From: Bin125 sp026705025
GTDB lineage: Bacteria > Chloroflexota > Dehalococcoidia > Bin125
NCBI GenBank assembly: GCA_026705025.1
Contig: JAPPBN010000013.1
Location: 59,941 to 123,940, forward strand
Reading direction: 5' to 3'
Length of the DNA: 64,000 nt
Shown: in pieces, positions 7,034 to 18,084 of the stretch
Position numbering within the stretch: position 1 is the stretch's first letter
How the letters are laid out: every line of letters begins with the position of its first letter
The notes under the pieces: generated by a model
Seen by the model: the letters and a program-made list of their open reading frames with translations, nothing else
Databases searched by the model: none
Told to the model about the DNA's origin: nothing
Program-made: the position numbers and the translations under genes

Positions 7034-8788
7034 GTGGAGAACGGACTGTTGGCTGCCAGGCCCGACAGCGCGCCCATCCGGTTCGAAGCTGACGAGGCGT
7101 GTCCGCCGCTCATCGCGCTCGTGGTCGGCCTGCAGGGCGCCGCGTTGGTGCTCGCGCCGACGGTCCTGATCGTCGCCATCACGGTCCGTTCCTCGGGTCT
7201 TGATGACAGCTACCTGACCTGGGGCGTGTTTGCCGCACTGCTGATCAATGCAGTGGTGACTGCGCTTCAGTCAGTCCAGGCCTGGCGGTTCGGAGGAGGT
7301 CACGTCGTGATCTCCGGTCCAACCATGCAGTTCATCGGAATCACCGTGGTCGCAGTATCCACGGCTGGACCCGAGATCCTCGCGACGCTGTTGGTCGTCT
7401 CCTGTGTGGTTCAGGTCGCGCTGGCGTGGTGGCTGCCACTGCTTCGCCGAATTGTGACGCCGCTGGTTACCGGCACGGTCATGATCCTGATCGCGGTCAC
7501 CGTGCTGCCGCTTGCCTTCAACAACATCCAAACGCTGTCGGCAGACGCGCCGGGGGGAGCGGGACCGACGATTGCCGGCATCACATTGCTCGTGTCAGTG
7601 GTCATGACGCTCAAAGCGCGCGGAAGATGGCGGCTGATCGCGCCGTTTGTCAGCATCGTTGTCGGTTGCCTGGTCACAGTAGGGTTCGGTGAGTTTGACG
7701 CCCGGCGAATCGGCGAAGCCAGCTGGTTCGGCGTCCCGGATGTACCGGAACTGGGGTTCGACCTGTCCTTCGGCAACGAATTCTGGGCGTTGCTGCCAAC
7801 GTTCGCCATTCTCACCCTGGTGGTGGGCCTCAAGACCATTACCGACAGCGTGGTGATCCAGCAAGCTTCCCGGCGGCGACCGTCGGCGATCGACTTCCGC
7901 AAGGTCCAGGGCATGGTCAGCGTGAACGGCATTGGCATGTTGTTGGCTGGAATCGCCGGCACGCCGCCGATTTCGGTCTATTCGTCATACGTCCTGACCC
8001 TGACCAATCTGACCGGCGTCGCATCAAGACGGGTCGGGATCGGTGTTGCTGTTGTCTTCGTGGCGCTGGCGTTCTTCGCCAAATTCGCAGGAGTCCTGCT
8101 CAGCATCCCGGGGCCCGTGCTGGCCGCCTACCTGATGCTGGCGATGGGGTTCTTCTTTGTCGGCGGCGTGCAGACGATCCTGCGCGACGGCCTCGATCCC
8201 CGACGAAGTCTGATTGTCGCGCTGGCCATCACGCTGGGTCTGGGCCTGCACAACCACGAGGTCATGCGCGACCTGCTGGGCGATGAACTGGGCGGACTCC
8301 TGAGCAACGGTGTGATGATCGGCGCGGTCGTGGCGATCGGGATGACGCTGTTGATCGAGGCGCTGAGTTCACGGGCTTCTCGACTGGAGGTGACGCTGGA
8401 CATGGCCTCGCTCCCAGCGATTGACGAGTTTCTGTCCGATGCGGCAGCGCGTCTGGGCTGGAACGAGGCGTCAAGCCGGCGGCTGCGCTCGGCAGGCGAA
8501 GAAACGCTGGCCACGCTGCTCGCGGACGACGACGGGGACGACCAGCCGAACACTCCCCGCCTGATCCTCCTCGCCAGACCGCAATCGGGAATGGTGGAGT
8601 TGGAGTTCGTCGCCACCATGAGTCGAGAGAACATCGAGGACCAGATGGCGTACCTGACAAACGAGTCGGCGCTGGCTGCGGAGGGCGAGCTCTCGCTCAG
8701 ATTGCTCCGTCACTATGCCTCGAATGTGCGGCACCAGAAGTTCCACGGCGTGGACATCGTCATCGTGCAGGTTGAGGGCAGCGCCTAG
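7034..8788 (+). CDS. NCS2/xanthine-uracil-type permease with C-terminal HATPase-like domain
   Basis: Residues 1-450 form a polytopic membrane protein of the nucleobase-ascorbate (NCS2, SLC23) type, with hydrophobic segments throughout and the family-like stretches GGHVVISGPTMQFIG and AGTPPISVYSSY. It should import a purine or pyrimidine or related anion; the substrate cannot be read from sequence. Residues ~453-584 are soluble and resemble an anti-sigma/RsbW-like HATPase fold: RRLRSAGEETLATLL as the N-box helix, then ELEFVA and SLRLLRHYASNVRHQKFHGVDIVIVQV as the last helix and strand. The glycine-rich ATP loops are not obvious, so it may be degenerate. The GTG start is uncertain. Confidence 0.8.
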   Translation: MENGLLAARPDSAPIRFEADEACPPLIALVVGLQGAALVLAPTVLIVAITVRSSGLDDSYLTWGVFAALLINAVVTALQSVQAWRFGGGHVVISGPTMQFIGITVVAVSTAGPEILATLLVVSCVVQVALAWWLPLLRRIVTPLVTGTVMILIAVTVLPLAFNNIQTLSADAPGGAGPTIAGITLLVSVVMTLKARGRWRLIAPFVSIVVGCLVTVGFGEFDARRIGEASWFGVPDVPELGFDLSFGNEFWALLPTFAILTLVVGLKTITDSVVIQQASRRRPSAIDFRKVQGMVSVNGIGMLLAGIAGTPPISVYSSYVLTLTNLTGVASRRVGIGVAVVFVALAFFAKFAGVLLSIPGPVLAAYLMLAMGFFFVGGVQTILRDGLDPRRSLIVALAITLGLGLHNHEVMRDLLGDELGGLLSNGVMIGAVVAIGMTLLIEALSSRASRLEVTLDMASLPAIDEFLSDAAARLGWNEASSRRLRSAGEETLATLLADDDGDDQPNTPRLILLARPQSGMVELEFVATMSRENIEDQMAYLTNESALAAEGELSLRLLRHYASNVRHQKFHGVDIVIVQVEGSA

Positions 8789-8818
8789 CGAGTGCTCGCC
8801 AGACATAACGAATGGCGG

Positions 8819-8824
8819 TAGCAT
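8819..8824 (+). promoter_or_regulatory. -10 box of rnhB promoter (leaderless type)
   Basis: TAGCAT, 6 nt, then the GTG of rnhB. No ribosome binding site lies between. Fits the TANNNT-N6-RTG pattern of this genome. Confidence 0.5.
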
Positions 8825-8830
8825 CGTGAC

Positions 8831-9487
8831 GTGTCCAGACAGGTTCCGACCCGACGGCGAGAACTGCAGCATTGGCGCAACGGGGCCCGCTCTATCGTCG
8901 GCCTCGACGAGGTCGGCCGCGGTCCGCTGGCCGGACCGGTGGTGACGGCCGCGGTGTCGCTGCCGTTGGACCATCGGCCGGCCTGGCTGTCCGAATTGCG
9001 CGACAGCAAGCAGCTGAGCGCTCGGCAGCGGGAACTGCTGGCGCCGCAGATTCGCGAGGGGTCGTTGCAATGGGCGCTGGGCTGGGTGCATGCGTCCGAG
9101 TTGGACGAGATCGGAATGACGGCCGCGTTGCGGCTCGCGTGCCGACGAGCGCTCGAGCAGTTGCCCGCGGCCCCCGATGTGGTGATCGCCGACGGCCGCG
9201 ATGATCTTCGGCTCGCCGTGCGAACCGAAATGGTCGTCAAGGGCGACGCCTCGGTCTCATCAATCGCCGCGGCATCGATCATCGCCAAAACGGCTCGCGA
9301 CGCATGGATGATCACACTGGATGAGCAGTATCCCGGCTACGGATTCGCGCGACACAAGGGATACGGCTCTCCCGAGCATTTGCGCGCCCTGGAGCAACTG
9401 GGATCCTGTCCCGAACATCGACGCTCGTTCGCGCCGGTGGCCGCGCAGAATCAGCCGCGACTCGCGCTCGATGCCGCCGCTTCCTGA
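8831..9487 (+). CDS. rnhB: Ribonuclease HII
   Basis: RNase HII nicks DNA 5' of embedded ribonucleotides and removes RNA from RNA-DNA hybrids. The 218-residue protein has the catalytic DE pair in VGLDEVGRGPLAGPV, the DSKQLSARQR motif, the third acidic residue in VVIADGRDDL and KGDASVSSIAAASIIAK. The length is normal. yraN begins inside its 3' end (17-nt overlap), a common partnership. A type I RNase H gene is also present at 46.2 kb. Confidence 0.95.
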   Translation: MSRQVPTRRRELQHWRNGARSIVGLDEVGRGPLAGPVVTAAVSLPLDHRPAWLSELRDSKQLSARQRELLAPQIREGSLQWALGWVHASELDEIGMTAALRLACRRALEQLPAAPDVVIADGRDDLRLAVRTEMVVKGDASVSSIAAASIIAKTARDAWMITLDEQYPGYGFARHKGYGSPEHLRALEQLGSCPEHRRSFAPVAAQNQPRLALDAAAS

Positions 9488-9878
9488 CCGCAAGCCCGAC
9501 AGCAAGCAGGCGCTGGGCACAGCCGGCGAGGATCTGGCCGCCACCTACCTGAAATCGCGCGGCTATCGGATTGTCGAGCGCAACTACCGCAGGCGATGGG
9601 GCGAAGCCGACATCATCGCCGTCGATGCCGACGGGAGCTACGTGATCGTCGAGGTCCGCAGCCGCAGCGATCGGCGCTACGCGGTCGAAGCGGCGCAATC
9701 GGTCGGTCCGCGCAAGCAACGTCAGTTGCGACGGCTGGCGCACGGATTGCTGGCCGAGCAGGAGGCAGAGATCGACATCCGGGTCGACGTGATGATCATT
9801 GCGCCCGACCATCGCGGGCGGCTGACCGTCGTGGCGCACATTCAGGATGCAGTCGAAGACGAACCGATCGACGACTAA
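9471..9878 (+). CDS. YraN/UPF0102 family nuclease-like protein
   Basis: The 135-residue protein has the restriction-endonuclease-like fold signatures of UPF0102: GTAGEDLAATYLKSRGYRIVERNYR, then WGEADIIAVD and VIVEVRSRSD, which give the Asp and ExK (here ExR) metal site. Its role is not firmly known; genomic context with rnhB and ruv/dpr genes suggests DNA processing. The ATG at 9471 overlaps rnhB and is preferred to upstream in-frame starts that lie inside rnhB. Confidence 0.9.
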   Translation: MPPLPDRKPDSKQALGTAGEDLAATYLKSRGYRIVERNYRRRWGEADIIAVDADGSYVIVEVRSRSDRRYAVEAAQSVGPRKQRQLRRLAHGLLAEQEAEIDIRVDVMIIAPDHRGRLTVVAHIQDAVEDEPIDD

Positions 9879-9910
9879 GCTGAGAGCATAGCCGGAGCCG
9901 GACCGTCGAC

Positions 9911-10183
9911 ATGCCGATCTACGAGTACTACTGTCCCGACTGCGCACGTACCGTCGAGCTGTTTCAGCGCCGCGTGCGCACCAAGGGTGATCCGTTACCG
10001 GGCTGTCCCGAATGCCGGGATGGCGAGCTGCAGATCCGGTTTTCTCGATTCCGCTCGAAGACGGAGTTGTCATTTCCCGGCTTCGACACGCTCGACGACG
10101 TTGACGCCGACGATCCGGAGTCCGTCGCCGCCTGGCGAAAGTCGGCTGGAGCCACGCCAGAACTGCCTGCTGATCTCGCCTGA
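9911..10183 (+). CDS. FmdB-family zinc ribbon protein (copy 1)
   Basis: The 90-residue protein begins MPIYEYYCPDCARTVELFQ and carries a second Cys pair in GCPECRDGEL, the pattern of the FmdB/CxxC regulatory-protein zinc ribbon. The tail from about residue 45 is polar. In Methylophilus FmdB affects formamidase expression, but for most members no function is known. It is followed 32 nt later by a paralogue, so they are probably co-transcribed. Confidence 0.88.
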   Translation: MPIYEYYCPDCARTVELFQRRVRTKGDPLPGCPECRDGELQIRFSRFRSKTELSFPGFDTLDDVDADDPESVAAWRKSAGATPELPADLA

Positions 10184-10215
10184 CCAGCGCACTCAAGCGC
10201 CAGAGGAGGCCGCAC

Positions 10216-10560
10216 GTGCCGATCTACGAATACCGATGCCAGGAATGCGGTCACGTGCAGGAGCAATTTCATCGCTCGCTGGAACGGGCCAAGATCCCTG
10301 CCTGTGACACCTGCCCCTCCACGGAGATGGAACGGGTGATCTCGCGCTTCGCCACACCCAAGACCGAGGCGCAGGTGCTGGAGCAGTACGGGTCTCCCGG
10401 TCCCGGCGCCGGACCGGACGCGTATCGGGACCCGCGCCAGATTGGGCGTTGGGCCGAAGAGCGATTCGACCAGATGGGTGTCGAGATGCCGGCCGAGGCG
10501 AAGCAGATGATCGACGCCGCGCGCGATGGCGATCTGCCGGACCCGGTCAAGGACCTGTAG
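10216..10560 (+). CDS. FmdB-family zinc ribbon protein (copy 2)
   Basis: The 114-residue protein starts MPIYEYRCQECGHVQEQFHRS and has the second Cys pair in ACDTCPSTEMERVISRF. It is clearly related to the preceding gene (shared MPIYEY-C-C and CxxC spacing) but has a longer tail that ends in acidic and helical sequence (EERFDQMGVEMPAEAKQ). GGAGG lies about 9 nt before the GTG. Function unknown; zinc binding is likely. Confidence 0.88.
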   Translation: MPIYEYRCQECGHVQEQFHRSLERAKIPACDTCPSTEMERVISRFATPKTEAQVLEQYGSPGPGAGPDAYRDPRQIGRWAEERFDQMGVEMPAEAKQMIDAARDGDLPDPVKDL

Positions 10561-10707
10561 TCCTCGACTCCGTCATTGCCGCGCTCGCCCCTGTAAATCA
10601 CGGAATTGCCGCGTTATGGCCTGGGCGATATCTTGCCGACGGGCGGAGCAGCCTGTCCGCCTGTTACCGGAACCGCACGGGATTGACCTGTTCGTGAGGG
10701 GACCTGC

Positions 10708-12786
<2,079 letters not shown>

Positions 12787-12807
12787 GAGTCTCGCGATCC
12801 TCCAGTC

Positions 12808-12922
12808 CCCTCTCCCTGAGGGAGAGGGTTAGGGTGAAGGCCCGCTCACATCACAGAGCTGCTTTGGCTCGACACCGAAACGCAGCCGACCCTCACCCCG
12901 GCCCTCTCCCAGAGGGAGAGGG
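12808..12922. repeat. Palindromic GC-rich intergenic element
   Basis: The left half is a perfect-type hairpin, CCCTCTCCCTGAGGGAGAGGG (12808-12828), followed by TTAGGGTGA. The right half is CCCTCACCCCGG then CCCTCTCCCAGAGGGAGAGGG-like sequence ending at 12922. The halves are inverted with about 60 bp between. Elements of this type occur in many bacterial genomes as REP/MITE-like intergenic repeats. It follows hppA, whose transcription it may end, and its right half supplies the last codons of the leftward gene at 12893-13072. Confidence 0.7.
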
Positions 12923-13072
12923 AGCGTCAGTGTCCGTTGACCGGCTCGCCCGCTCCCGCTCCGTTTGCTCACGAATCTGCTCCTGCAGCGCCCGCCCGGC
13001 GTTGCCGGTCGCCAGGATTGTTAACACCGCGCCAATCAGCAACCCCAACGTCAGACCGATCAGGAACCGCAT
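12893..13072 (-). CDS. Small single-pass membrane protein
   Basis: A 59-residue product: residues 1-22 (MRFLIGLTLGLLIGAVLTIL) are one membrane segment with a glycine pattern, followed by a polar helix (ALQEQIREQTERERASR). The ATG at 13072 follows GGGAGGTG at a good distance, so translation is likely; a longer upstream frame exists but lacks a site. The final ~10 codons and the stop fall inside the palindromic repeat, so the C terminus APSPSGRGPG is repeat-derived. Function unknown; it could be an anchor or assembly factor. Confidence 0.6.
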   Translation of the reverse strand: MRFLIGLTLGLLIGAVLTILATGNAGRALQEQIREQTERERASRSTDTDAPSPSGRGPG

Positions 13073-13147
13073 AAGGCACCTCCCCCATAGGCTGGCATCA
13101 GCCTCAACCATACGACCGCCGATAGCCCCTCCAGAAAGGCGATGTGC

Positions 13148-14467
13148 ATGACCTCCGCGACCGAAGTATCCCTGGACACCCTCGTATCGCTGTGCAAGCA
13201 GCGCGGGTTCGTCTTCCCCGCCTCGGAGATCTACGGCGGCTTCGGATCAACCTACGACTACGGACCGCTCGGCGTCGAACTCAAGCGCAACGTCAAGGAA
13301 CTCTGGTGGCGCTCAGTCGTTCGTGAACGCTCCGACGTGGTCGGGCTGGACTCCGCCATCATTCAGTCGCCGCGCGTCTGGGAGGCGTCCGGCCACGTGC
13401 AGAACTTCCACGACCCGATGGTCGACTGCCTTGAGTGCAAAGAGCGCTTCCGCGCGGACCATCTCAAGGGTCCGGCATGCCCGACTTGCGGCGTGATCGG
13501 CAAGTTCACCGAGGCGCGCGAGTTCAACCTGATGTTCCGCACTCAGGTTGGCCCGGTCGCCGGGACGGGCTCGCAGGCCTATCTGCGTCCAGAGACTGCG
13601 CAAGGCATCTTCATCAACTTTGAAAACGTGCTCACTTCGACCCGCCGTCGCCTGCCGTTCGGTATTGCGCAGCAGGGCAAGTCGTTCCGCAACGAGATCA
13701 CGCTGGGCAACTTCATATTTCGCACCCGCGAGTTCGAACAGATGGAGATGGAGTACTTCGTCGCACCCGACGAGTCCGATGAGTGGTACCGACGCTGGAT
13801 CGACCTGCGCGAGCAGTGGTACACCGATCTGGGCATCGACCCGGCCAACATCCGCCGCGACGTCCATCCGACCGAAAAGCTGTCGCACTACTCAGCCGGC
13901 ACCACCGACCTGCAGTACCGCTATCCGTGGGGCTGGGACGAGCTCGAAGGCATCGCCAACCGGACCAACTTCGACCTGACCCAGCACGGCGAGTCGTCGG
14001 GCAAACGGCTCGAATACTTCGACCCGCAGACCAATGAGCACATCGTCCCGCACGTCATCGAGCCGGCGGCCGGCGTCGACCGGATCATGCTCGCCCTGCT
14101 CTGCGACGCCTACACCATTTCTCCGGACGAAAAGGGCGACGATCGCACGGTCCTCGCCTTCAGTCCCCGCGTCGCGCCGATCACCGTCGCCGTGCTGCCG
14201 CTTTCACGCAAGGAGCCCGTCGCCAACCTCGCCCAGGAAGTCTGGGGCAAAATCCGCCCGCTCTGGACAACGCAGTACGACGACACCCAGTCAATCGGCC
14301 GCCGCTACCGCCGCCAGGACGAAATCGGCACGCCGCTCTGCATCACCGTCGACTTCGAGTCGCTCGACGACAACGCGGTGACAATCCGCGACCGGGATAC
14401 GCAGGAACAGGTACGCGTCAGGATCGAAGAACTGGTCGACACGCTCAGGGACCGTTTGGGCTTCTAG
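13148..14467 (+). CDS. glyS: Glycyl-tRNA synthetase, alpha2 (single-chain class IIa) type
   Basis: Charges tRNA-Gly. The 439-residue protein has class II motif 1 (GGFGSTYDYGPLGVELKRN), the zinc-ribbon-like CLECKERFRADH with CPTCG, motif 2 (RTREFEQMEMEYFV with SFRNEIT) and motif 3 (GVDRIMLALL), then the anticodon-binding domain from about residue 340. This is the dimeric form found in eukaryotes, archaea and some bacteria, not the alpha2beta2 enzyme. ATG 13148 is preferred over 13142 because AGAAAGG then has an 8-nt spacing. Confidence 0.95.
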   Translation: MTSATEVSLDTLVSLCKQRGFVFPASEIYGGFGSTYDYGPLGVELKRNVKELWWRSVVRERSDVVGLDSAIIQSPRVWEASGHVQNFHDPMVDCLECKERFRADHLKGPACPTCGVIGKFTEAREFNLMFRTQVGPVAGTGSQAYLRPETAQGIFINFENVLTSTRRRLPFGIAQQGKSFRNEITLGNFIFRTREFEQMEMEYFVAPDESDEWYRRWIDLREQWYTDLGIDPANIRRDVHPTEKLSHYSAGTTDLQYRYPWGWDELEGIANRTNFDLTQHGESSGKRLEYFDPQTNEHIVPHVIEPAAGVDRIMLALLCDAYTISPDEKGDDRTVLAFSPRVAPITVAVLPLSRKEPVANLAQEVWGKIRPLWTTQYDDTQSIGRRYRRQDEIGTPLCITVDFESLDDNAVTIRDRDTQEQVRVRIEELVDTLRDRLGF

Positions 14468-14535
14468 TCTTCTTCTGTCGCCCCAGGTGAGAGCGCGGGG
14501 TTGCGGGGTCTCAGTTGGAGTTCGCAGACACAAGA

Positions 14536-14593
14536 ACGCTGCCGCTTGCTGCGGGATCGCCACGTGTGTGGCGTCCGGCCGAGGCGGCAGCGT
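14536..14593. terminator. Nested hairpins between convergent glyS and ferredoxin genes
   Basis: A perfect 10-bp inverted repeat, ACGCTGCCGC (14536-14545) with GCGGCAGCGT (14584-14593), encloses a second hairpin GCCAC-GTGT-GTGGC (14559-14572). It sits between two converging genes, so a bidirectional terminator is the simple reading, although no U-tract follows on either strand. Confidence 0.5.
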
Positions 14594-14623
14594 CGCTTGT
14601 CGAGATTTCTCAGATCGCCCGAG

Positions 14624-14905
<282 letters not shown>

Positions 14906-15066
14906 CGATCCATCCTCTCAAGCGCTCGTCTTGCGCTACGCCGCCACCGACGTTTTCGCGACTACCACACTTATAGGACGGCAATCCGATCTTCGCAATA
15001 GCCAATTGAGTTTGCTGCAAACACTGATCTTTATCCCCCGTCGAGTGCGCTTCTGCGAGGCCGGAA

Positions 15067-17976
15067 CTATGAGGCGGCGACAGCCTCCGCCGGTAAGCGC
15101 CAGCCGTGCTGAGACAGCACGTCGCGAAGAAATTCGCCGGTATGCGAGCCTTCAACCAGCGCCACTTCTTCCGGCGTCCCCTCCGCCACCACCTGTCCGC
15201 CGCGATCGCCGCCCAGCGGTCCGAGGTCGATGATCCAGTCGGCGTTCTTGATCACGTCCAGATGATGCTCAATCACGACGACGGTGTTCCCGCCGTCGAC
15301 GAGTTGCTGCAACACCTGCAGCAGCGCCTCGACATCCGAGAACGAGAGGCCGGTCGTCGGCTCGTCGAGCAAATACAGGGTGCGCCCGGTCGAGCGCTTG
15401 GAGAGTTCGGTCGAGAGCTTGACCCGTTGTGCCTCACCGCCCGACAGCGTGGTCGCCGGCTGTCCTAACCTGACATACCCGAGACCCACGGCCTGCAGAG
15501 TCCGAAGTTTTCGTGAGATCGTCGGATTCGCGTCGAACAGCACCGCAGCCTCGTCGACGGTCATGTTGAGTACATCCGCGATGGTCTGGTCCTTGTAGCG
15601 AATCTCCAGGGCCTCGCGGTTGTAGCGGTCGCCGTGACAGACTTCGCAGGGCACGGTCACGTCGGGCAGGAACTGCATTTCGATCGTGTTGTAGCCGTCG
15701 CCCTTGCAGGCCTCGCAACGGCCGCCCTTGACGTTGAAGGAGAATCGGCCTGGCTTGTAACCGCGCATCCTCGATTCCGGCACCGACGCGAACAACTCGC
15801 GCACCGGCGTGAACAGGCCGGTGTAGGTCGCCGGGTTCGAACGAGGCGTTCGGCCGATCGGCGACTGGTCAATATCGATCACCTTGTCGATCGCGTCCAG
15901 ACCCTTGAGCCCGCGCATCGCTCCAGGACGGCGCCTCGCGCCGTGCAGCTGCTGTGCCGCCGAAGCGTGCAACAGATCGTTGACCAGCGTGCTCTTGCCA
16001 GAACCCGATACGCCGGTCACGCAGATGAACGTGCCCAGCGGGAACGTGGCGTCGATCTCGCGCAGGTTGTGTTCCGAGGCGCCGACGACGATCAGCTCGT
16101 CGCCATTCCCGGGACGACGCTGGCTCGGCATGGGGATGCTGCGCCGGCCGCTGAGGTAGGCGCCGGTCATCGACTCGGGACTGTCCATGATCGCGGAGGG
16201 CGGCCCGGCGGCGACGATTCTGCCGCCCGCCTCGCCGGCGCCTGGTCCCATGTCGACGATGTAGTCGGCCGCGCGCATCGTTGCTTCGTCATGCTCGACG
16301 ATCAGCACGGTGTTGCCCAGATCGCGCAGTCGCTTCAACGTGCGAATCAGGCGCTCGTCGTCGAGCGGGTGCAAACCAATCGACGGCTCGTCGCAGACGT
16401 AGAGCACGCCCATCAGAGACGAGCCGATCTGCGTCGCCAGCCGAATCCGCTGTGCTTCACCGCCGGACAGCGTCGCCGCCGCCCGGTCGAGCGTGAGGTA
16501 ATCCAGTCCGACATCAACGAGGAAGGTCAGCCGCTCGCGAATCTCCTTCAGGATCTGCGTGGCGATCGCCATCTCCCTGGCCGTCAGCGGAGTGTGATCA
16601 CCGCTCAGTCGGTGCGCCCAGAGCGACGCTTCAGAAACCGACATCCGGGTCACGTCCACCACAGAGCGGTCGTCTACCAGAACCGCGAGGGACTCTGCCT
16701 TCAAACGCGCCCCGCCGCAGGCGGAGCAGGGCACGGCGGTCATGTAGCGCTCGATTTCGGTGCGCGACCAGTCGGAGTCCGTCTCCCGATGGCGGCGATC
16801 GAGATTATGGACCACGCCCTCGAACTGCGTCTCATAGCGGCGGTGCCGTCCACGGTGATTGACAAAGTCGACCACGATCGGCTCCGGCAAGCCGTACAGG
16901 ATGGCGTCGATCAGTTCCGCCGGCTGGTCGTCGAAGGGCACATCGGTCTCCGCCTCGAACTGCTCGAATACCGCTTCAAGCATCCGCCGATGCCAGCCGG
17001 TGTGCGTCGTCGATCGCGACCACGGCGCAATCGCCCCCTCGTCGAGAGACTTGGATCGGTCGGGAATGACCAGCAGCGGATCGACCTGCATCGTCACGCC
17101 GAGGCCGGTGCAATCGGGGCAGGCGCCATGCGGCGAGTTGAATGAGAACGAGCGCGGTTCGATCTCGCCCAGCGCGAACATGTCCCGCGGACAGGCCAGT
17201 TGCTCGGAGAAAATCAGGTCGTCGTCTGCGTCCAGCGGCCGGACTCGCACGATGCCGTCGCCCAGACCCAGGGCCTGCTCGATCGAATCGGCCAGCCGGT
17301 TGGCCAGGATGTTGCGGTCCTCATCCGCGATTGCTCCGTCGGGCAAGGCAACGCGGTCGATGACGATGTCGATCGTGTGGTTCTTGTTCTTCTCCAGCTC
17401 GATCTCATCGTCCAGCGACAACACGTCGCCGTCGACACGCACGCGAACGAATCCCCGTCCGCGCGCATCCTCGAACACGCCCTTGTGCTCGCCCTTGCGG
17501 TCGCGGATCACGGGCGCCATGATCATCAGTCGGCGTCGTTCACCCAGCGACATCACCGCGTCGACCATCTGCTGAACCGTCTGCTGGGCAATCGGGTCGC
17601 CGCAAAGCGGACAGTGTGGCCGGCCGGCTCTGGCGAAGAGCAGCCGCAGGTAGTCGTAGATCTCGGTCACGGTGCCGACGGTCGAGCGTGGGTTGCGCGA
17701 TCCCGTCTTCTGGTCAATCGAAATCGCGGGAGACAGCCCCTCGATGTAGTCGACGTCCGGCTTCTCCATCCGTCCGAGGAACTGTCGCGCATACGCCGAC
17801 AACGACTCAACGTAGCGGCGCTGGCCCTCGGCGTAGATCGTGTCGAAGGCCAGCGACGACTTGCCCGATCCCGAGAGGCCGGTGATTACCACCAGCTGGT
17901 CGCGCGGCAGTTCAACGTCAATGTCTTTGAGATTGTGTTCCCGCGCGCCGCGGACCAGGATCCGATCAGACGGCAC
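15067..17976 (-). CDS. uvrA: Excinuclease ABC subunit A
   Basis: UvrA recognises bulky lesions and loads UvrB in nucleotide excision repair. The 969-residue protein has two ABC ATPase modules, Walker A GLSGSGKSSLAFDT near residue 35 and GVSGSGKSTLVNDLL near 655, signature LSGGEAQRIRLA and LSGGEAQRVKLS, and zinc modules CPLCGDPI, CSACGGARL and CEACKGDGYN with CEVCHG. A TTG at 17991 would add five residues; the GTG at 17976 is preferred because GGGAG lies 8 nt before it. It is divergent from polA; uvrB is at 30.1 kb. Confidence 0.96.
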   Translation of the reverse strand: MPSDRILVRGAREHNLKDIDVELPRDQLVVITGLSGSGKSSLAFDTIYAEGQRRYVESLSAYARQFLGRMEKPDVDYIEGLSPAISIDQKTGSRNPRSTVGTVTEIYDYLRLLFARAGRPHCPLCGDPIAQQTVQQMVDAVMSLGERRRLMIMAPVIRDRKGEHKGVFEDARGRGFVRVRVDGDVLSLDDEIELEKNKNHTIDIVIDRVALPDGAIADEDRNILANRLADSIEQALGLGDGIVRVRPLDADDDLIFSEQLACPRDMFALGEIEPRSFSFNSPHGACPDCTGLGVTMQVDPLLVIPDRSKSLDEGAIAPWSRSTTHTGWHRRMLEAVFEQFEAETDVPFDDQPAELIDAILYGLPEPIVVDFVNHRGRHRRYETQFEGVVHNLDRRHRETDSDWSRTEIERYMTAVPCSACGGARLKAESLAVLVDDRSVVDVTRMSVSEASLWAHRLSGDHTPLTAREMAIATQILKEIRERLTFLVDVGLDYLTLDRAAATLSGGEAQRIRLATQIGSSLMGVLYVCDEPSIGLHPLDDERLIRTLKRLRDLGNTVLIVEHDEATMRAADYIVDMGPGAGEAGGRIVAAGPPSAIMDSPESMTGAYLSGRRSIPMPSQRRPGNGDELIVVGASEHNLREIDATFPLGTFICVTGVSGSGKSTLVNDLLHASAAQQLHGARRRPGAMRGLKGLDAIDKVIDIDQSPIGRTPRSNPATYTGLFTPVRELFASVPESRMRGYKPGRFSFNVKGGRCEACKGDGYNTIEMQFLPDVTVPCEVCHGDRYNREALEIRYKDQTIADVLNMTVDEAAVLFDANPTISRKLRTLQAVGLGYVRLGQPATTLSGGEAQRVKLSTELSKRSTGRTLYLLDEPTTGLSFSDVEALLQVLQQLVDGGNTVVVIEHHLDVIKNADWIIDLGPLGGDRGGQVVAEGTPEEVALVEGSHTGEFLRDVLSQHGWRLPAEAVAAS

Positions 17977-18051
17977 CAGTTGTACTCCCAATTGCGCGCA
18001 ACTCCCGCGCAGATTCAGCCTGTTCAGCGTAACCGAACAGCAGGTCGCCGC

Positions 18052-18078
18052 TTGAACCGCCCTGACGCTACCTATACT
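18052..18078 (+). promoter_or_regulatory. polA promoter (leaderless type)
   Basis: TTGAAC (18052-18057), 15 nt, then TATACT (18073-18078), then 6 nt and the ATG of polA. The -10 is one of the best in the window and leaves no room for a ribosome binding site. Confidence 0.6.
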
Positions 18079-18084
18079 CGATTC

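Noticed and set aside
15634..17145. 503-residue plus-strand frame inside uvrA
   Set aside because: Antisense shadow of uvrA with no start signal or domain.
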